NCBI GenBank assembly: GCA_038237665.1 | Contig: JBBRYK010000009.1 | Location: 1 to 61,343, forward strand | DNA length: 61,343 nt | Source: JBBRYK01 sp038237665 | GTDB lineage: Bacteria > Actinomycetota > Thermoleophilia > Gaiellales > Gaiellaceae | Direction of reading: 5' to 3' | Part shown: piece by piece, positions 43,131 through 50,200 of the stretch | Position numbering within the stretch: the first letter of the stretch is position 1 | Layout of the letters: every line of letters begins with the position of its first letter | Position numbers and translations under genes: made by a program | Notes under the pieces: model-generated | Databases searched by the model: none | Seen by the model: only the letters and a program-made list of their open reading frames with translations | Told to the model about the DNA's origin: nothing

Positions 43131-43805
43131 TTAAAACCGGCTTGCGGCAGCTGCGTCGAGGATTGCCACCGTCGTCCCGGCCTCGCTGCGGACCAGGCTT
43201 GCCGGAGTACCCGGGTCCGGAGGGTCCCGGAAGGCGCGTCGGGCGGCGTCCGCTTTGTCCGCCCCGGCGACCAGGAAGACGATTTCGAGGGCGGCCGTGA
43301 GTGTCGGGATCGTCAGCGTAATGCGGGGAACCAGCGGCTCGAGGCCGGGCTCGGCCGCGACGGTGTGCCGGCGGCGCTCCTCCAATGCCGGCGCGTGCGG
43401 AAACAGCGAGGCCGTGTGTCCATCGGGGCCGATGCCGAGCAGAACGAGGGCGAGCGTCACTCCATCGACCTCGCGGTCGTACTCGTCGGCGGCCGCGTCG
43501 GCCCCGAGCTCGCCGCGGATGCGGTGCACCTCCGGCGGGCGGCTGAGTCGCGAAAGGAGTGCTTCGCGCACGAGCAGGTAGTTCGAGCGCGGATCGTCGG
43601 GCGGGACGGCCCGCTCGTCGCCCCACCAGGCGGAAGCACAACTCCAGTCGGGCTCGATCTCGGCCGCCTGCTGATAGGCGCGGCGAGGAGTCGAGCCCCC
43701 GGCCAGCGCGATCGCGCCGCCTGCGCTCGCCGCGCGGGCGAGGCGCTCGGCCGCAGCCTGGGCGGCCTCCTCGGCGGTCGGGAAGATCTCGACGTCGACG
43801 CTCAT
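43131..43805 (-). CDS. pgl: 6-phosphogluconolactonase
   Basis: This 224-residue enzyme hydrolyses 6-phosphogluconolactone in the oxidative pentose phosphate pathway. It has the family motifs ALAGGSTPRRAYQQA, WWGDERAVPPDDPRSNYLLV and LLGIGPDGHTASLFP. The length is normal for the DevB type. The ATG overlaps the stop of the AlkA-like gene as ATGA, so both are read from the promoter at 44668. No zwf or gnd gene is adjacent, which differs from many actinobacteria where pgl follows zwf and opcA. Confidence 0.94.
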   Translation of the reverse strand: MSVDVEIFPTAEEAAQAAAERLARAASAGGAIALAGGSTPRRAYQQAAEIEPDWSCASAWWGDERAVPPDDPRSNYLLVREALLSRLSRPPEVHRIRGELGADAAADEYDREVDGVTLALVLLGIGPDGHTASLFPHAPALEERRRHTVAAEPGLEPLVPRITLTIPTLTAALEIVFLVAGADKADAARRAFRDPPDPGTPASLVRSEAGTTVAILDAAAASRF

Positions 43806-44668
43806 ACCGCGAAGGGCTGCCGTGGTCGCGGCATGGGAACGAGGCCCTGAGCGAGGCCTCGCAGGAGGTAGACGCTCGCCAGGCCCGCCCATTCCCCGTA
43901 GGGCTCGAGGAGCTCATCCGTTTCCCACGCCTCCACACGCCGGCCCCTGAGAGCCGAGCAGAGCTTGACGAGCCCGAGGTCGCGTGCGAGCCCGCGCTCG
44001 AACCGGCCGAGGCCCTCGAGGCAGATGACGCCGATCGACCACGGGCCGAGCCCACGTTCGCGCTCCAGGCGTGCAGCCGCCGCGGCCGTCGGCACGGAGC
44101 GCAAGCGTTCCAGGTCGAGAGCGGTGCAGAGGCGGTTGAGGGTTGCGGCGCGCCGGGCGTGCAGCCCGTGTCGGCGCAGCTCCGCGGGCGCGAATGCGGC
44201 CAGCGTGCGTACATCCGGAGGCGCATGCAGCCCGTCGTCTTCAGGCGCACCGGCGGCCTTGAGGATCACGCGCTCGATCTGCCGCGCACGCCTGCTCTCG
44301 ATCAGCTGCCCGCACAGCGCTCGCAACAGGGCGTGCGCGACCGTCGCGCAGCGCATCGGCCGCAGTCCCCGGAACGTCCGAACTGCCCCGCCAACGAGTG
44401 GGTCGTTCGCGAAGCGCCGCACGAATTCCGAGTGGTCGTCGTCGAGCGCGAGGACGAATCGCATCCGGTCGACGCCGGCGTCGCTTTCCGCCTGGATCCC
44501 CACCACGCCGTCCGAGCGCTGCCAGGCAGCGGCGCGTTCGGTAGCGCCGTCGAGCGTCAGCACGCAGCGGACGACGCCCTTGCGAACGATGCGCGTTGCG
44601 TCGCTTCGCATCCGCCCCGAAAGGCGGAGCGAGTACGGCCCGCGAGCCCTGAACTCGGCCTCGATCAT
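43802..44668 (-). CDS. AlkA-like DNA-3-methyladenine glycosylase (HhH-GPD)
   Basis: This protein of about 288 residues has an HhH-GPD fold. The helix-hairpin-helix is in RERGLGPWSIGVICLEGLGRF and the catalytic aspartate follows in RGLARDLGLVKL. The N-terminal beta domain (about 1-95) is the AlkA-type extension. It removes alkylated bases from DNA. The ATG at 44668 is preferred over one at 44698 because TATTCG lies six bases upstream and homology begins there. Its stop overlaps the pgl start, an unusual pairing of DNA repair with sugar metabolism. Confidence 0.78.
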   Translation of the reverse strand: MIEAEFRARGPYSLRLSGRMRSDATRIVRKGVVRCVLTLDGATERAAAWQRSDGVVGIQAESDAGVDRMRFVLALDDDHSEFVRRFANDPLVGGAVRTFRGLRPMRCATVAHALLRALCGQLIESRRARQIERVILKAAGAPEDDGLHAPPDVRTLAAFAPAELRRHGLHARRAATLNRLCTALDLERLRSVPTAAAAARLERERGLGPWSIGVICLEGLGRFERGLARDLGLVKLCSALRGRRVEAWETDELLEPYGEWAGLASVYLLRGLAQGLVPMPRPRQPFAV

Positions 44669-44729
44669 GCTGCCCGAATATCGCACAGGGGCTGACATGA
44701 CCCGAACATGGCCGCGCTACCCTCAGCCC

Positions 44730-45410
44730 GTGGGCATGCGTACGACGTGGGACGTCCTCGCGGGCGCCGACAGCCACGTCTACGTCGGCGACCCCGCCCG
44801 GGGCGCTGCCGAGCTCGCGGGTCTGTTCGGTCGCCTCGGGGCCGACCCGCGGGGGGCTCTGTGCGTCGAAGTGGGGTGTGGCCCCGGCCGGATGACGGGC
44901 GAGCTCGCAAGGCGGTTCGATCGCGTGCTCGCCCTCGACGTCTCGCCGGCGATGGTCGAACGAGCACGCGCGGCGGTCGCTGAGCCCAACGCCGAGTTTC
45001 GCGTCGTGCCGGGGGACCGGCTCACCGGCGTCGAGGACGGGAGCGCGGATCTCGTCGTCTGCTACCTCGTCCTTCAGCACCTGCCGCGCCGCGGGCTCGT
45101 TGCGGCATACCTGCGCGAGTTCGCACGCGTTCTCACTGCGGACGGGGAGGCGATCGTGCAGGTGCCCGTGCTCGATTCGGGGTGGAGACCACGGCTCTGG
45201 CGCTCGCTGCGAACCGTTTCGGTACCCCTGATGTACGCCCTCTCGCCCCGTCCCGACCGCGCACCGGCGTTGCGCGGAGTGCGTTTGACCGAGCGGGAGC
45301 TGGCCCGCGTACTCGTCGACGCGGGGCTGGTCGTGCGCAGCCGCGACGAGGGGCCGGATGCCCCGTACCGCTACAGCCGCGACGTCTTCCTTCGACTCGC
45401 GCGCGCGTGA
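44730..45410 (+). CDS. Class I SAM-dependent methyltransferase
   Basis: This protein of about 226 residues has the SAM-binding motif VEVGCGPGRMTGELA, an acidic residue at the end of strand two (ALDVSPAMVERAR) and motif IV-like LVVCYLVLQHLP. It belongs to the type-11 methyltransferases; the substrate is unknown. TACCCT (44718-44723) is six bases before GTG 44730, so a leaderless start is likely; ATG 44736 is an alternative. The stop overlaps the start of the O-antigen-ligase-like gene as GTGA, which suggests a role in glycan or lipid modification. Confidence 0.82.
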   Translation: MGMRTTWDVLAGADSHVYVGDPARGAAELAGLFGRLGADPRGALCVEVGCGPGRMTGELARRFDRVLALDVSPAMVERARAAVAEPNAEFRVVPGDRLTGVEDGSADLVVCYLVLQHLPRRGLVAAYLREFARVLTADGEAIVQVPVLDSGWRPRLWRSLRTVSVPLMYALSPRPDRAPALRGVRLTERELARVLVDAGLVVRSRDEGPDAPYRYSRDVFLRLARA

Positions 45411-46879
45411 GCGCTCTCGCTCTGGCCCTGTACGGCGTCGCCCTCGCGGGCGCGGCCGTCGTCGTCTGGAGAAGGCCGCTCTTCGCGCTGTACGCCTTCG
45501 TGGTCGGCCTGGCCGCGCACAACCTCGTCATGGCGCTGCTCTACGGCGGAGGCGTGCGCGGCAATGCGCTCGAAGCGATCCAGGCCTGGAAGGAGGCATT
45601 GCTCGCGGTCGCGCTGGCGCGGGTCTCGTACGACGCAGTGCGCGCGCGTCGCCTGCCGTTTCGACCTGGCTCCGTCGACCTGCTGGCGCTCGGCTTCGGC
45701 GCGGTCGTCCTCCTCTACGCGCTGATTCCGCAGGACGTTCTCGGCGGTCATGCCGGCGCGAAGGCCATCCTCTACGGGCTTCGGCACGCTCTCGTCCCTG
45801 TCGCCGCGTACTTCCTCGGCCGGGCGCTCGCGCCGACGCCGCGCCAGCTGCGCGCCTTCGGCTGGACGCTGGTCGGGGCCGCCGCGGCCGTCGCGGCCTT
45901 CGGGCTGATCGAGGAGTACGCGGTGCCGGTCGAATGGTGGCGCCATTCCGGAGCCGTCGGCTACTTCCGGGATCAGCTCGGCTTCGACTACCACGGGCCT
46001 GCAGGGCTCCCCGACAACTTCGCGTTCAACTCGAGCGAAGGGTTGTTCAGGCGGCTGACTTCGACGTACATCAGCCCGCTCGCGACCGCTTTCATGCTGG
46101 TGGTGGCGCTGCTGCTCGGCGCAGGGCTCGCGCGCGGCCCGGCGCGCCGGTGGGCGGTGCCGCTGGGCGTTCTCATCGCCGCGGGGCTTCTCTTCACGCT
46201 CTCGCGCTCTTCGGTGCTGGCGCTCGCCGTCGGACTGGTCGTTCTCGCGATCGTGCGCCGGCGGGCGGCGCCGCTGGCGGTTGCCGGGGCGACGCTGGCC
46301 GCGGGTGTCGGCTTCGCGTTCCTCTTCACGCACGTCGCGCCCAAGACGCATTTCTTCAAGGAAGACCTGGCCTATCAGCGCGAGCACGCCAAGAAGCACG
46401 GCGGCCTGCCCGGCGGGAGCGGTGTTCTCTCGGGCGGCGAGCCGTCGCTCAAGAGCCATCTGACCAACCTGCGCGACGGGCTGGAGACGGTCGCGCGTCA
46501 CCCGCAGGGCTACGGCCCCGGCAACGCCGGCGCGACCGCCGCGCGCTTCGAGGTCCCGCTCAAAGCGGGGGAGTCGAACTACACCGAGATCGGTGTGGAG
46601 ACCGGTCTGGCCGGGATGCTGCTCTTTGTCGCCTGGAACCTGGCGCTGCTCGCCGGCCTGGTTCGCGCGGCACGCGCCGCCGGAGACGAGACCGTGCGCT
46701 GGGCCGCCGGCGGCCTGGCGGCCGCGCTCGCCGCCATCCTCGCGCTGGCGGTGCAGACCGACGCTTACGGCGTCCCGTGGCTCGCGTACTGCGTGTGGTG
46801 GCTGGCGGGTGCGCTCCTGCTCCCCGCCGCGGTCCGGGCGGGCGCGGAAGCGCGCACCCCGGCCCCCGCCCGGGCCTAG
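45407..46879 (+). CDS. O-antigen ligase-like polytopic membrane protein
   Basis: This 490-residue protein has about twelve predicted transmembrane helices and one large loop between helices (about residues 310-385, with KTHFFKEDLAYQREHAKKHG and GYGPGNAGATAARF), as in Wzy/WaaL-type enzymes. Those proteins join or polymerise glycan chains at the outer face of the membrane. The GTG overlaps the methyltransferase stop. No glycosyltransferases are adjacent, so its substrate is unknown. The stop overlaps the convergent MarR gene as CTAG. Confidence 0.75.
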   Translation: MSALALALYGVALAGAAVVVWRRPLFALYAFVVGLAAHNLVMALLYGGGVRGNALEAIQAWKEALLAVALARVSYDAVRARRLPFRPGSVDLLALGFGAVVLLYALIPQDVLGGHAGAKAILYGLRHALVPVAAYFLGRALAPTPRQLRAFGWTLVGAAAAVAAFGLIEEYAVPVEWWRHSGAVGYFRDQLGFDYHGPAGLPDNFAFNSSEGLFRRLTSTYISPLATAFMLVVALLLGAGLARGPARRWAVPLGVLIAAGLLFTLSRSSVLALAVGLVVLAIVRRRAAPLAVAGATLAAGVGFAFLFTHVAPKTHFFKEDLAYQREHAKKHGGLPGGSGVLSGGEPSLKSHLTNLRDGLETVARHPQGYGPGNAGATAARFEVPLKAGESNYTEIGVETGLAGMLLFVAWNLALLAGLVRAARAAGDETVRWAAGGLAAALAAILALAVQTDAYGVPWLAYCVWWLAGALLLPAAVRAGAEARTPAPARA

Positions 46880-47307
46880 CCCGTCCCCGCGACCAGCTCC
46901 AGGTTCAGCCGCTCGAGCAAGGCGACCAGCCGGTCGCGGTCCTCCGCCCCGAGCTTCGAGAAGGCCGGCGCGAGCACACGCCCCACCTGCTCCCGCCGCG
47001 CGTCGACGTAGCGCCGCCCATGCCGGGAGACGTCGATCTGCACGGCACGCCTGTCGCGCTGGTCTTCGACGCGTGCAACGAGGCCGGCGCGCACGAGGGC
47101 ATCGACGGTGCGGCTCGCGGTCGGAGCCGACACGTCCTGTCGCTCGGCCAGCTCGTGCAGCCGAAGCGGCCCGGCGTCCGCGATCTCGACCAGGGCGAGA
47201 CGCTGAGTGGCCGTCAGCGCCGTCTGGTCGGACAGGTCTCGCGTCGATCGCACGAGCGCGCCGTAGAGCCTGTTGACCTCCCGGACGAGATCGCCGCTAC
47301 CCGTCAA
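46876..47307 (-). CDS. MarR family transcriptional regulator
   Basis: This 143-residue regulator has a winged helix with LRLHELAERQDVSAPTASRT and the wing ARVEDQRDRRAVQIDVS, followed by the dimer helix. The best start is TTG at 47307, since no ATG or GTG precedes the first helix. It is divergent from a DHA2-type exporter, and the 56-base gap contains a palindrome centred on CAATTG, so it probably represses both genes and responds to an exported compound. The stop overlaps the convergent membrane-protein gene as CTAG. Confidence 0.88.
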   Translation of the reverse strand: MTGSGDLVREVNRLYGALVRSTRDLSDQTALTATQRLALVEIADAGPLRLHELAERQDVSAPTASRTVDALVRAGLVARVEDQRDRRAVQIDVSRHGRRYVDARREQVGRVLAPAFSKLGAEDRDRLVALLERLNLELVAGTG

Positions 47308-47319
47308 AGCACTGAATAA

Positions 47320-47357
47320 GTTACACGATGAAACAATTGCACAACAAGTGGTAACCT
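47320..47357. promoter_or_regulatory. Probable MarR operator and exporter promoter
   Basis: An imperfect inverted repeat runs from GTTAC (47320-47324) to GTAAC (47351-47355) with CAATTG (47334-47339) at its centre. TAACCT (47352-47357) lies six bases before the exporter ATG, so a bound MarR protein would cover the -10 box. Confidence 0.6.
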
Positions 47358-47363
47358 CCCCGG

Positions 47364-48809
47364 ATGAGCGTCGAAGCCGCTCCACGCCGGCACCACAACG
47401 TCACACTCGCGGCGCTCGTCCTGGCCGGAACCGCCTACGCGCTCCAGCAGACGATGGTGCTCCCGGCCCTACCCGCCCTCCAGCGCGACCTGCACACGAC
47501 GACGACCTGGGCGGCCTGGATCTTCACCGGGTTCCTGCTCAGCTCGGCCGTCCTCACGCCGTTGGTCGGCAAGCTCGGCGACCAGCACGGGAAGGAGCGC
47601 CTGCTCGCGATCAGCCTCGTCATCTTCCTGGCGGGCTGCATCGGCGCCGCCGCGGCGTGGAACATCTGGTCGCTGATCGGCTTCCGCATCGTGCAGGGCG
47701 CCGGGGGAGCGATCTTCCCGCTCGCCTTCGCGATCATCAACGACGAGTTCCCGCGCGAGCGGACGGGCTCGGCGATCGGGATGCTCTCCGCGGTCTTCGG
47801 CGCCGCCGGTGGGATCGGTCTACCGCTCTCCGGAGTCGTCGTCGACCACCTCTCTTGGCGCTGGCTCTTCGTCATCGCCGCCCTGGTCGTGCTCGCTGCA
47901 ACCATTGCCGTCGTCACGCTCGTGCCGGCGTCGCCGATCAAGACGCCGTCACGGCTCGACCTGCCCGGCGCCGCGCTCCTCTCGCTCTTCCTCACCGCGT
48001 TCCTGCTCGCGATGAGCGAGGGCTCGCACTGGGGCTGGGCGTCGCCGCGAACGCTGGGCCTGCTCGGGGCTGCCGCCCTCGCATTCGCGCTCTGGATCCC
48101 GGTCGAGCTGAGCGTGCCGCAGCCTCTCATCGACCTGCGGATCATGGCGACCCGCACGGTCCTGTTCACCAACGTCACGGCATTCCTCGCGGGCTTCTCG
48201 CTCTTCGCCGCGTTCGTGCTCGTTCCACAGTTCGTCCAGGCAGCGCGGGGCGTCGGTGGCTACGGGTTCGGCTCGACGGCCACCGAGGCCGGGCTCTTCC
48301 TGTTGCCGGGCTCGATCCTCGGGTTCGTCTCCGGCCCGTTCGGCGGGCGCATCGGCACCCGCTTCGGCTTCAAGGTCCCCCTCGCCGCAGGGATGATCAC
48401 CGCAACCTGCGGGCTCGCCCTGCTGGCTGAATGGCATGAGTGCCCCTGGCAGGTCGTGCTCGGCATGTGCATCGCCGGCGCGGGAGTTCCGCTGAGCTTC
48501 GCGGCGATGGCCAAGATCGTCGTCGACGCGGTGCGGCCGAGCGAGACCGGCATCGCGAGCGGGCTGAACACGGTCATGCGCACGATCGGCGGCGTCGTCG
48601 GCGGGCAGATCGCCGCAACCGTGATCGCGTCGCGCACGATCGGGCTCACCTCGACACCGGCGGAATCGGGCTATGCCCTCGCCTTCTGGATTGCCGCCGC
48701 CGCCGCGTTCTGCGCGGTCTTCGCCGCATTCGCCGTCACACCGCGGCGGCGCGCTATCGTCGGAGCATGGGAATCGACCCCCGGGTCGACGTCGGCCACG
48801 TCCACCTGA
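47364..48809 (+). CDS. MFS transporter (DHA2-like multidrug exporter)
   Basis: This 481-residue inner-membrane protein has 14 predicted helices, motif A as GKLGDQHGKERLLA after helix two, and GFRIVQGAGGAIFPLAFAIIN in helix four. It should expel small molecules using the proton gradient. A MarR gene on the opposite strand and the palindrome between them suggest substrate-dependent derepression. The last 14 codons overlap the start of the VOC gene in another frame. ATG 47364 is six bases after TAACCT. Confidence 0.9.
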   Translation: MSVEAAPRRHHNVTLAALVLAGTAYALQQTMVLPALPALQRDLHTTTTWAAWIFTGFLLSSAVLTPLVGKLGDQHGKERLLAISLVIFLAGCIGAAAAWNIWSLIGFRIVQGAGGAIFPLAFAIINDEFPRERTGSAIGMLSAVFGAAGGIGLPLSGVVVDHLSWRWLFVIAALVVLAATIAVVTLVPASPIKTPSRLDLPGAALLSLFLTAFLLAMSEGSHWGWASPRTLGLLGAAALAFALWIPVELSVPQPLIDLRIMATRTVLFTNVTAFLAGFSLFAAFVLVPQFVQAARGVGGYGFGSTATEAGLFLLPGSILGFVSGPFGGRIGTRFGFKVPLAAGMITATCGLALLAEWHECPWQVVLGMCIAGAGVPLSFAAMAKIVVDAVRPSETGIASGLNTVMRTIGGVVGGQIAATVIASRTIGLTSTPAESGYALAFWIAAAAAFCAVFAAFAVTPRRRAIVGAWESTPGSTSATST

Positions 48810-49249
48810 AGGTTTCCGACCTCGATCGGGCGCTGGCGTTCTGGCACGGAGTGCTCGGCTTCGACGTTACGAGGCGCCACGGTGACGAGGCCGTCTTCCT
48901 CTCGGCGGGCGGTTACCACCATCACATCGGGCTGAACACGTGGGAGAGCCGCGGTGGCTCGCCACCTCCGCCCAACTCGACAGGCCTGTTCCACGTCGCC
49001 GTCCGCTACCCCGACCGGGCGGCGCTGGCCACGGCCGTGAAACGCGTGCTCGACGCGGGCGTCCCGCTCACCGGCGCTTCCGATCACGGCGTCAGCGAGG
49101 CGATCTACCTGCGCGATCCCGACGACAACGGCGTCGAGCTCTATCGCGACCGGCCGAAGGAGGAATGGCCGGAGGCAGAGGACGGCCAGAGCGTCGGGAT
49201 GTACACCCGGCCACTGGACGTGCGCGCGCTGGTCGCGGAAACGGGCTAG
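48767..49249 (+). CDS. VOC family protein (glyoxalase/dioxygenase-like)
   Basis: This 160-residue protein has two babab modules. Metal-ligand candidates are the histidine of VGHVHLKVSDLDRALAFW, the histidine of FHVAVRYPD and the glutamate of DNGVELYRDRP, the pattern of extradiol dioxygenases and glyoxalases. It starts 43 bases inside the MFS gene; TATCGT (48755-48760) lies six bases before its ATG, so it may have its own leaderless promoter. Its stop overlaps the convergent nfeD-like gene as CTAG. The substrate is unknown; bleomycin-type resistance or aromatic degradation are options. Confidence 0.83.
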   Translation: MGIDPRVDVGHVHLKVSDLDRALAFWHGVLGFDVTRRHGDEAVFLSAGGYHHHIGLNTWESRGGSPPPPNSTGLFHVAVRYPDRAALATAVKRVLDAGVPLTGASDHGVSEAIYLRDPDDNGVELYRDRPKEEWPEAEDGQSVGMYTRPLDVRALVAETG

Positions 49250-49575
49250 CTCTCCGGCTCGACGACGAGCGTCAGACCCTCGAGGGCGAGGATCCGTACG
49301 CGCCGGCCGGGATCGATCGGCTCCGGACTCACGGTTCGCGCGTTCCAGAGCTCGCCCTTGAACCTGACGCGACCCTCGGGGGTCAGCCGGTCGACGACCT
49401 CCGCGAGCTCGCCGATCAGGGCCTCGGCGCCGACCGCAGCCCGGCGCCGCCGCGACCACCGGTACCAGAGGATGCCCTCGGTCGCCTCCAGCGCGGCCCC
49501 GGCCGCGACGACCGGCACGTCCCAGGCCCCAGGCAGCACGAACACGGCGAGCAGGACAGCGCCCACGAGCCACAT
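49246..49575 (-). CDS. NfeD-like membrane protein (short form)
   Basis: This 109-residue protein has one or two N-terminal transmembrane helices (about 1-28) and a C-terminal OB-fold domain (about 50-109, with GEVVDRL-like strands and GRVRFKGELWNART). Full-length NfeD proteins also have a ClpP-like protease domain, which is missing here, so this is the short NfeD1b type. These partner with flotillin/SPFH proteins in membrane domains, but none is encoded nearby. A ribosome site AAGGA precedes the ATG. Confidence 0.82.
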   Translation of the reverse strand: MWLVGAVLLAVFVLPGAWDVPVVAAGAALEATEGILWYRWSRRRRAAVGAEALIGELAEVVDRLTPEGRVRFKGELWNARTVSPEPIDPGRRVRILALEGLTLVVEPES

Positions 49576-49594
49576 GCCCGTATCCTTCCATTCG

Positions 49595-49825
49595 ATGTCA
49601 AAGGGCTATGCCGAAGGACCCGCGACGGAAGAGGCGGAGCGCCGCTCGGAGGAGCTCGAGCGAAGCCGCCTCGACGAGGCAGCCGACTTCCGTTCAGCGG
49701 TGTACGGCGCGACTGCCGATAACAGGCAAGCGCACTTCCTCGGCTGGGTAGGTGAGGTCGACCCGGACAAGCTCTTCGCCTCCGGAAAGGCCTGGGGCCT
49801 TTCCGTCAGGCGCGTCAACGTCTAG
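49595..49825 (+). CDS. Small hypothetical protein, 76 residues
   Basis: The frame from ATG 49595 encodes a 76-residue soluble protein. An acidic-basic helix (EEAERRSEELERSRLDEAAD, residues 12-31) precedes a short core, HFLGWVGEVDPDKLFASGKA. TATCCT (49581-49586) lies eight bases before the ATG, and the stop overlaps the convergent MarR gene as CTAG, as do real neighbours. No family is recognised. Confidence 0.55.
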   Translation: MSKGYAEGPATEEAERRSEELERSRLDEAADFRSAVYGATADNRQAHFLGWVGEVDPDKLFASGKAWGLSVRRVNV

Positions 49826-50169
49826 CCTAGGGCCGCCTCCAGGGCAGGAGCTGCGGCCTTCGCGCGGCGTCGGCCTGCGGCGGTGATGCGCACCAGCTGC
49901 GCACGCCGGTCGCGCGGATGGGGCAGCCGCTCCGCCTCTCCCCGCTCGAGCAGCCGACCGAGTGCATGCGTGAGCGTCGAGAACGGCACGCCGATCGCCG
50001 CTGCGAGCGCGCTCTGCGTGACGGCGTGCTCCTCCGAGGCCAACCGCAGTAGCAACGTCAGCTGCTCACCGTCGACACCGCGGCGCTGCAGTTCCTCGGC
50101 GGCCAGCCTCTCGCCCATGTGGCCCGCCGTCCACAGGTCGAGGAAGAAGCCCGCGCCGGCGCTGCTCAA
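49822..50169 (-). CDS. MarR family transcriptional regulator (short)
   Basis: This 115-residue regulator has the MarR winged helix: VTQSALAAAIGVPFSTLTHA as helix-turn-helix and ERLPHPRDRRAQLVRITAAG as wing. It is shorter than most MarR proteins (about 140), lacking part of the N-terminal dimer helix. The TTG at 50169 lies six bases after TACGAT (50181-50176). It is divergent from the korAB operon with a 31-base gap, so it may control those genes, but no clear palindrome is seen. Confidence 0.78.
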   Translation of the reverse strand: MSSAGAGFFLDLWTAGHMGERLAAEELQRRGVDGEQLTLLLRLASEEHAVTQSALAAAIGVPFSTLTHALGRLLERGEAERLPHPRDRRAQLVRITAAGRRRAKAAAPALEAALG

Positions 50170-50200
50170 TGCGCGATCGTAGTGCTATACCTAGCCTCCC

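Noticed and set aside
44692..44723. CTGACA ... TACCCT as a full promoter for the methyltransferase
   Set aside because: The spacer would be 20 bases, too long for a normal sigma-70 promoter; only the -10-like box is kept as support for the start.
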